Shown here: in pieces, positions 46,311 to 64,000 of the stretch | How positions within the stretch are numbered: position 1 is the stretch's first letter | How the letters are laid out: every line of letters begins with the position of its first letter | Origin: Cristatella mucedo | Taxonomy: Eukaryota > Bryozoa > Phylactolaemata > Cristatellidae | DNA: 64,000 bases | Assembly (NCBI GenBank): GCA_009760855.2 | Contig: WPIO01000100.1 | Location: forward strand, 22,501 to 86,500 | Reading direction: 5' to 3' | Position numbers and translations under genes: made by a program | Notes under the pieces: model-generated | Databases searched by the model: none | What the model saw: the letters and a program-made list of their open reading frames with translations, nothing else | Told to the model about the DNA's origin: nothing

Positions 46311-46894
46311 ACCATTATGTGCTGAACTATGTCACTGACAGCTCTAAATCCTTCGATGGCTGCCGGATGGTCAAAGTGCTTAGGGATACGTGGTCCAGCA
46401 GGATACTAGAGCATGTGGAAGTGCAGCAACCTAAGCGCTGATGTCTCAGCTCAACATGCATCAAGACTTGCATACCCCCTTTGTCTATCCATACGTTGTT
46501 AAGTGACTACTTAATGTGCACTATAGTGAGTGCACCAGCATGTGCTCATATGCACGCTCCAAGCTCACACGCAGTGGAGAACTTCTGCATGGGCCGATGT
46601 CAGCTGGCCCATGGCTGGTCCATGATCATCTCTCTGCTGAAAATTCTGCTTGCGTTGGCAGCATCCCCAACCTCCCTCCCCCTCTCCCCCCCCCCCCCGG
46701 CAGCCGCCGGCAGTTGTGCTCTCAGTGCCACCTTGGAGGAGTGCTGGCGTTTCAGAGCTGCCAAAGTACCACACCCAGTGCCCAAAAGACAGCCCGATGC
46801 CACAGGATTTGTAGTGGCAGTACTTATTGGAGTAACAGCCAAGCTGGTAGCTGATCTCTGCATGTACCCCATTCCCTACTACTTCTGCGATTCA
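46311..46894. other. No gene recognised
   Basis: A C-run at 46685-46698 and a 159-codon plus frame (46481-46960) whose last part is LINE; no host domain. Confidence 0.35.
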
Positions 46895-47050
46895 ATGCGT
46901 GCAGGTCTTCCGCCTTATGCAATAGAGTGTTTACAGTTGGTGCAACATCTCTGCTGCTAATAACAATTGTGACAAGAATATTTCGTTCGTATAACATCCA
47001 CAGAGAGAGCTTAGTCTCTATTCGGGTGCTTTACAGATGACTGAAAGAGA
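46895..47050 (+). mobile_element. Short L2-like LINE fragment
   Basis: RAGLPPYAIECLQLVQ at 46896-46945 matches [17 protein letters not shown] degenerate 3' tail (GAGAGAGCTTAGTCTCTATT, GGGTGCTTTACAGATGA) ends near 47042. The centre is deleted. Confidence 0.5.
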
Positions 47051-47479
47051 ATCAGTAACCAAGGGCTAGTTACAGGCATAGCGAGCATATCAATATCAAG
47101 CCAAGCATGTGAAACCAGACAAAAATCGTGTTTAGGCCAGCATAAGAAATGAAACAGGCTTGCACAGCGACCTTATAGTAAGACCTCTGGCGATGGCGAG
47201 TGATACGCATATATCATGTTCATGCAAGCACGCAGAGCCCACAGGAACAAAACCAAAACATGTTTACTGGGACGATGGAAAAGCTTACCGGAACAGATGC
47301 ATCGTTAGCTAAGACTTAAAAGATTCGAGATCAGTGCAAGTAGTGACAGCAGCCGGTAGCAAGTTCTGGACTTGCAGCAAATACGAGCAAGTCTCTAAAA
47401 ATTTCAATTTTTTTCGAAGAACTGCTGTATTAGATTGCCGATACTCTGACAGATACTCTCACTGAGGCAGGAGCTAAGA

Positions 47480-47995
47480 CAGCTATGCTTGTCTGTCTTA
47501 CACTATTACATTGCACCACTTCTCAACGACCGGCACTGGCCTCCATCAATCAGTGTATCCATCTTCAAGTTTTTCTCACTCACTTTCAGGTTCCTTCAGT
47601 CTCTTGTTCTTGTCTTTCTTTTCCGAACTACTTTGTGATCAGGGCTGATATTGAGCCACCTACTCTTCTGACTCAAGTCTGGTATCTGTGCATATAAACA
47701 ACGTTCAAACTAATAGAGACTGGGCGTTCAGGTGGCACGCTTCCAAAGCTGGGAACTCACTGTCGACCGAGGTCATGATATCCTCTTTATTTTATTAGTC
47801 TTTACACAGACGCATTGGACTATTCTGCTCCCACAGCATTTGCTTTGCTCTTGTTCATTGTCTTTGCACGCTCCTGCATCCTAATCATTTCTATGTTAAC
47901 ACTAAGCAATGTAAACGCTTCCTTTCCAGCAAATGTTAAGTGCCTTGAAAGAAATTTATTTCTCTCGAGTGCTACAAAAATTTCTGATTAATATT
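47480..47995 (+). mobile_element. Old L2-like LINE relic, plus strand
   Basis: Degenerate HWLP (CACTGGCCTCCATCAATCAG) and WNSL (AAAGCTGGGAACTCACTGTC) blocks, then a UTR and hairpin-type tail (AAGTGCCTTGAAAGAAATTT) ending near 47995. Confidence 0.6.
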
Positions 47996-48406
47996 ATTAT
48001 TGCTGCATAATTGACCAGACAACATCTAGGTCCAGCCTCTTGCCAAACAGGGAGCGCCGTGATACCCACTGTAACACCTATTCCTCAAAAGGAAACAGAA
48101 CTACTCAAAAGGAACTACTGCTTTAGCTCACTGTGCAATAGCAGTTCTAGTGATCCTTTATCCTTTAGCCTTGCGGTGTGAAGCTGAGACCATAAGTCAT
48201 TAGACATGAAAATGCCTACAATCTCGCATGTCATCGGTTTATGCTTCTCTATACATGTTTCTGATTAATTGGTTACGTTGATTGAGGGCTGGATGTCTGT
48301 ATCAGATATCCTATCTACTTAAATCTGGGCCTATAGTGCTATTTTTTTAATCAGAAGGATGTTCTGATAGTACGTTGCATCCTTCTCTCTGGTAACTACA
48401 TCAAGA

Positions 48407-48411
<5 letters not shown>

Positions 48412-48492
<81 letters not shown>
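48412..48492. repeat. (CT)n microsatellite at a LINE 5' truncation
   Basis: Pure (CT)n joined directly to the truncated L2-like copy at 48495. Confidence 0.95.
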
Positions 48493-50611
<2,119 letters not shown>

Positions 50612-50760
50612 ATCTGCCGAGCTGGTTTGGTCTAACGGTTAAGTTGCTCACCCCGACCAAGGTCTGGCCGAGGTTGTGGGCTCGAGCCCTGAGGCATGTG
50701 TGAAGCGCCTGAATAGAGATTAAGTTCTCTTAGGGCGCTATACAAATGAATTGTATTTAT
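50612..50760 (+). mobile_element. SINE-B, well preserved
   Basis: TTGGTCTAACGGTTAAG (A box), GTGGGCTCGAGCCCT (B box), the tail GAAGCGCCTGAATAGAG and AGGGCGCTATACAAATG, ending ATTGTATTTATT. Confidence 0.9.
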
Positions 50761-51815
50761 TGGTTTTTCTAGCCGACAATGCAAACTTTTTGCAAATACT
50801 CTGCAAGCGAATAAGCGATCATGAATATGCACATGCACAAGCGCTAAAATACCTACACAAACGTGCACTTCACTCACTTCAACTTTTGATGCACACTGCA
50901 AACCAGTAGAAGAGACCTGACTTCAAAGTAGCAGATGAGCTTAAGGTCCACTTAGCAAGAACGTCCGTTGTCAGCTGAATTTGACTCCCTAATTGGCTTA
51001 AAATAAAAATTGATAGACTTTAAGTGCTCAATTTGTTCATGAACCGCAGCTGAAAGTTGACAATTGTAAGGGCCTAGACCAGCACTTCTCTTGTCTGAGA
51101 GACAAGAATGCTTTGAGACCTCGGAGCTCTCTCATTTTATGCTGCTCGGCTATGCTATATCAGCAATAATGAGCACGGTTTTTGCTCTAAATTTTTATTA
51201 AAATCCATTCTTTGAATAGCAGGCTGAAACCCGATGTTAATACCATGATGAATTCTTATGATTACCCATAATGCTTTTTAAATCGGTGACAAAGGAATGC
51301 TACCCTATAGCTGTCTACCAAGTTTGGGAACATCGTTTCCTAAGTTTTGCTATTTTACTCCACGTCAGTTAAGTTTCAACTTCTGCTTGTGTCAGAGTGT
51401 CTTGTCTTCAGGTCATTTACTAAATTCATGAGTTTCTGCCGTGTTAAAAGTACATTATCGGCCTGGTAAAGATCTCAGTGGCTTGTCCGATCTGCTATCA
51501 GCAATGTAGCAGCCACATTATGTAGGGGGCTCGCACACACGATGGTGCGACGAAGATCAACGTTGCCCCCACAAGCCGGTTTTGGTGCTGAAGACGACGG
51601 CTGTATTGCATCATACTCCGGCAACACAAACGTGCGTACATACGGATGTAGAAGCCGTCATCAGAGCAGCTCTAGAGCACCAGTAGAGAAGAGAAAGAGA
51701 GTTAGCGAGAAGGAAAGCAGTGGATAGCGTATGTACAGGCCGACGCATAGGCAGCAAGTTCCTCGGCGTAGGACTAGCTGGTCATGCGATCATTGCTGAA
51801 GCGTTGCAATTAAAT
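50761..51815. other. No feature recognised
   Basis: Unassigned sequence between SINE-B and a young LINE end. Confidence 0.4.
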
Positions 51816-52246
51816 AATAATAATAATAATAATATTGCACTTGATAAAGCGCCCTCAGAGAACTTAATCTCTTTCTAGGCGCTTTACATTTGCTGCAAAG
51901 TGATACGCAATAGAATAGTAAGTAAAATCATGCTTGAAAAACAAACAAAATGAATAACATGGTTAGGGGTTACATGCACTGGGTCAGCATGCAAATGTGG
52001 TTAGTGGCAGCATGAACAGTGTCAGCACGCATAAGCACATCGAGGACGAATCACAAGGACCCACTAAATGCTGTCCTAAATAGGTATGTTTTTAAGTTTC
52101 TTTTAAATGTGGTCAGGTCAGGGGATGTTCTGATGCAGGTCGGGAGGGAGTTCCAGGCTGTGGGAGCATACGAGCTAAATGCACGGTCTCCAAAGGATTT
52201 AAGGTTTGTACGAGGTATCTCTAGACTGTTGGATTCCGAAAAGCGA
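51816..52246 (-). mobile_element. Young 5'-truncated L2-like LINE 3' end
   Basis: An (AAT)n tail at 51816-51834, the 3' hairpin, the UTR and the final 60 or so codons of the C-terminal domain. It is almost identical to 28169-28605, sharing private variants such as GTGATACGCAATAG and GTTACATGCACTGGG. It is truncated at 52246 and joins unrelated sequence. Confidence 0.9.
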
Positions 52247-52972
<726 letters not shown>

Positions 52973-53084
52973 CACTAAGCCCTTCACATGGGCCAGAGAT
53001 GAAGCATATTAACTGACTAGTGATAATATTACACCAACACTCATACACACATAGTGAACGATTTACAGGCCGAACCTTGTGCTA

Positions 53085-53440
53085 ATAGGAATGGGTGGGT
53101 TTTCAGTTTAACCGTTGTCGTGTCAGTGGACGTACCAAAATCAGTCCGAAGATAATTCTGCGCTTTCGGTGAACCGTAATTGAAAGAAACTCTGCAAAGG
53201 ATTTAGGATGGCTAGAAGACCTGAGGGAGAGAGTATTTCAGAAGCTAGAGAAAGAGAATGAATTGACTTAATAGTGGCTGGTAGGACCTTGAAGTGAATG
53301 CACCACTCGTCAATGAGCTGATGCACCTAGGAAATTGAAAAGTGGTTAATAATGTGGCAGCTGTGACTTTCACGACAGATTAGCCTAGCTGGCTAGTTTT
53401 GCAATCTATAAGTTTCTTTTTGCAAAAGGCAAGAAGACCA
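53085..53440 (-). mobile_element. Diverged L2-like LINE relic, minus strand
   Basis: GTGGGTTTTCAGTTTAACC, TGACTTTCACGACAGATTAG and GGACCTTGAAGTGAATGC follow the order of the terminal domain in other minus-strand copies. It is more diverged than the rest and may be an older subfamily. Confidence 0.5.
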
Positions 53441-54511
53441 GCTAGGGACAGAGATGCACCTCTCTAGATGTTCTGTCACAATGAAAGGGCTCAACTGACT
53501 GTGCTGCTGCTCCTATCAAAGCAAAACTGGATTTATCGAATGTCGCATAACTAACAATAAACAGACTGGGCTGCATAGCCACTACGAACAAGTAGTTCCT
53601 GGACCCCATGAATGTAGAAAGCGTCAAATCACCCACTTACCGTGTTGCCAGACTCAGCAAAAGCTCTAATTGATCTGACAAGTAAATTCGCAAAAAATGT
53701 TTCGAGTAAGTCGCACATGCATTTCGCACATTTTACTATTTTGCTAATTGTTTAGACCATATCTGATAACAAGAGTCACGAGATTTTCTAGAAATTCTCA
53801 GCAATAACCATTTTGCTGCATAAAACTAATTAGCATGATACAGAAATCTTGCTAGCCCAGCTCCTAAGACTAGCTCATGCCATTTTGTGTCAGCAATATT
53901 GTATTTTGCCCATTTTACATGCAAAAGTTTAACCCAAGTGAGTCTAGGGAAATGTGAAGTGTAAATGTAAATTTAGCTGAACCACTTCACTTGTCTCACA
54001 TCGTTTAGCCCTTGGAGACATCATAGACGTTGAAATGTGAAAAATAAAGAAGAAAGAGTGCACAGTGGCGACTAGCGAGTTCGAACGCAACTTCTAAAGT
54101 CTGAGTCTACAGATTCTGTCATCTGGGCTCTCACATATCTGTGCGTTTGGATTTTACAATTCTGCACTTTGAAGTCTGCGCGTTCGCATTTATTTGTCTG
54201 TGTTAGTGGTTGTTGTACGGCTAAAATACGACTCGAGATCTTTGCACGGTTGTGTTGCAACTACCAATCCCGATTTCGCGTTCGTGGTGGAGGATGGACA
54301 GCTGTTTTGTCATTCTTCTCGTGTGCTGAATACGTTGACCGAAATGCCCAGCGTTGCAGCAAGGCCGTGAGAGATTGCCTCGTTCAAGAAGCATTACTTC
54401 AATCTTTGTGGCAACTAGTTCAATGATTTTTTTTTTATCGTCCACGCATTTCTGCATTGCAGAGAGTTCAGCGTGCCAGCTCTCTTTTGCTGATCGTCGG
54501 CAGACCAACTC
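53441..54511 (+). promoter_or_regulatory. Upstream region and presumed promoter/5' UTR of the Ras-like gene
   Basis: No TATA box or CpG island stands out. The 5' UTR end includes a T9-10 run at 54426. Promoter function is assumed only because exon 1 follows. Confidence 0.3.
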
Positions 54512-63095
<8,584 letters not shown>

Positions 63096-63319
63096 GTGTG
63101 TGCATGCACTGACGTCTCGACAGAATGCAGTAGCCGACATCAGGTAGCTCACTTTGAAGAATGGATCCTAGGTCTCGGTCCTTTCTTCGAGTTCCATGCT
63201 GAGTTCAAGGCAAAATTGATGACTTATCGTTACTAGCTAGGCTGCTTTAAGGATATTGAGTGAACACCATGGGTAATATATATCATAAATATAAACTATA
63301 CAATAAATAATAAATGTTA
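63096..63319 (+). other. Sequence after Ras-like exon 4, probably intron
   Basis: Begins with the donor GTGTGT; no further exon recognised before the LINE relic. Confidence 0.35.
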
Positions 63320-63850
63320 ATGAAACATATATATACAGCACCTTAAGAGAACTACATATTTTCTTTGCATTGTATACATCCTAAAGAGGATGCATCTCAA
63401 TTGAATTGCTAGTGATGTCAAGAGAAATTTCAACACTCATAAGTACAAAATGTATAATTCTCACACAACGAGCAAATACTGTAAGGAATAGGTGGGTTTT
63501 GGCTTCTTTTTTAAATGGCACCAGGTGAGGGGATATCGTGATGTCAGTTGATAGTAATTTCTAAGCTTTGAGATCATATGAACGGAAGGCACGGGCTCCA
63601 ATGGATTTTAGATTAGGTAAGTGCCCAGCTAAGCAACCTGAGCAGAAGAGTGGATGCGATGTAGTATGAGTAATGAAGCAGCTCCGATCGGTAGGCCGAC
63701 GATGGAGTACAGAGGGGTCTGAATGTGAGCAACAGAACCTTGAAGTCTATGGGGTGCTTGACTGGGAGTCGGTGCAGGTCGTCGAGAAGTAGTGTGATGT
63801 GGCAGCTGTTCACGACAGACAAGTCTAGCTGCAGAGTTTTGCACCAGCTA
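63320..63850 (-). mobile_element. Old L2-like LINE relic, minus strand
   Basis: It runs from a degenerate tail (CAGCACCTTAAGAGAACTAC) through the 3' UTR and terminal domain to GCAGAGTTTTGCACCAGCT (RLQLVQNSA) at about 63848. No long frame remains. Confidence 0.7.
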
Positions 63851-64000
63851 ATCGTAGCTCATTGCATGGGCATGAAGACGTGCAAGTTTGCCAAAATCCA
63901 GTCGCCGCTACTGTATGGCGACTCATCGTGACTCCTGTTTGCATCTGGCAGTAGGCAGCCACACTAGTGGGATTGATTTCAGTGAATCTTCTGCCTCTGC

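Noticed and set aside
46481-46960. 159-codon frame as a membrane protein
   Set aside because: The end is L2-like LINE sequence, the centre is a C-run, and there is no consistent domain.

Overview
This is a repeat-dominated eukaryotic (metazoan) window with no sign of prokaryotic organisation. Evidence: spliced coding exons with GT/AG borders, CR1/L2-type non-LTR retrotransposons, two tRNA-derived SINE families with Pol III A/B boxes, a Ty3/gypsy-style LTR with primer-binding site, GC-rich CpG-island-like blocks, and many long (CT)n, (TA)n, (GT)n and (CTG)n microsatellites. The species cannot be read from the sequence; one decayed multicopy protein family is one I recall mainly from invertebrates, so an invertebrate host is my best guess.

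Layout. 1-11.3 kb: three GC-rich blocks (about 2.4-3.2, 4.6-5.2 and 9.1-11.3 kb) lying next to long (GA)n/(CT)n tracts, with several SINE copies between them. The block at 9.8-10.5 kb carries a probable first coding exon on the minus strand, whose frame closes at a good splice donor; a 237-bp (CTG/CAG)n array starts about 35 nt inside the following intron. 11.3-37.5 kb: mostly old and young copies of one L2-like LINE on both strands, a second LINE 3' family (called LINE-B here), about a dozen SINE-A and four SINE-B copies, and two pieces of a decayed invertebrate multicopy ORF family. A nested LINE-in-LINE insertion lies at 27.1-29.6 kb. 37.5-38.0 kb: one LTR with adjacent PBS. 39.1-41.6 kb: a GC-rich block with a TATA/GC-box promoter candidate and a likely noncoding first exon on the plus strand. 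44.8-53.4 kb: more LINE and microsatellite sequence, including a 314-codon LINE reading frame.

54.5-63.1 kb holds the best gene: a plus-strand Ras-superfamily gene assembled from four short exons (54512-54590, 56982-57038, 62008-62078, about 62821-63095) in matching phases. The first three exons are strongly supported; the fourth is probable. The encoded G domain has an intact P-loop core but lacks or alters most other GTPase landmarks (Leu at Ras position 12, Phe at position 35, no DxxG, no NKxD), so it looks like an atypical or pseudo-GTPase nearest, by memory, to RASL12/RERG/RASL11. Its second intron contains a nearly complete antisense L2-like LINE.

The mobile elements are linked: SINE-B ends with the same 3' hairpin tail as the L2-like LINE, so the LINE probably mobilises it. 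Several (CT)n tracts sit inside LINE copies and seem to have grown there.
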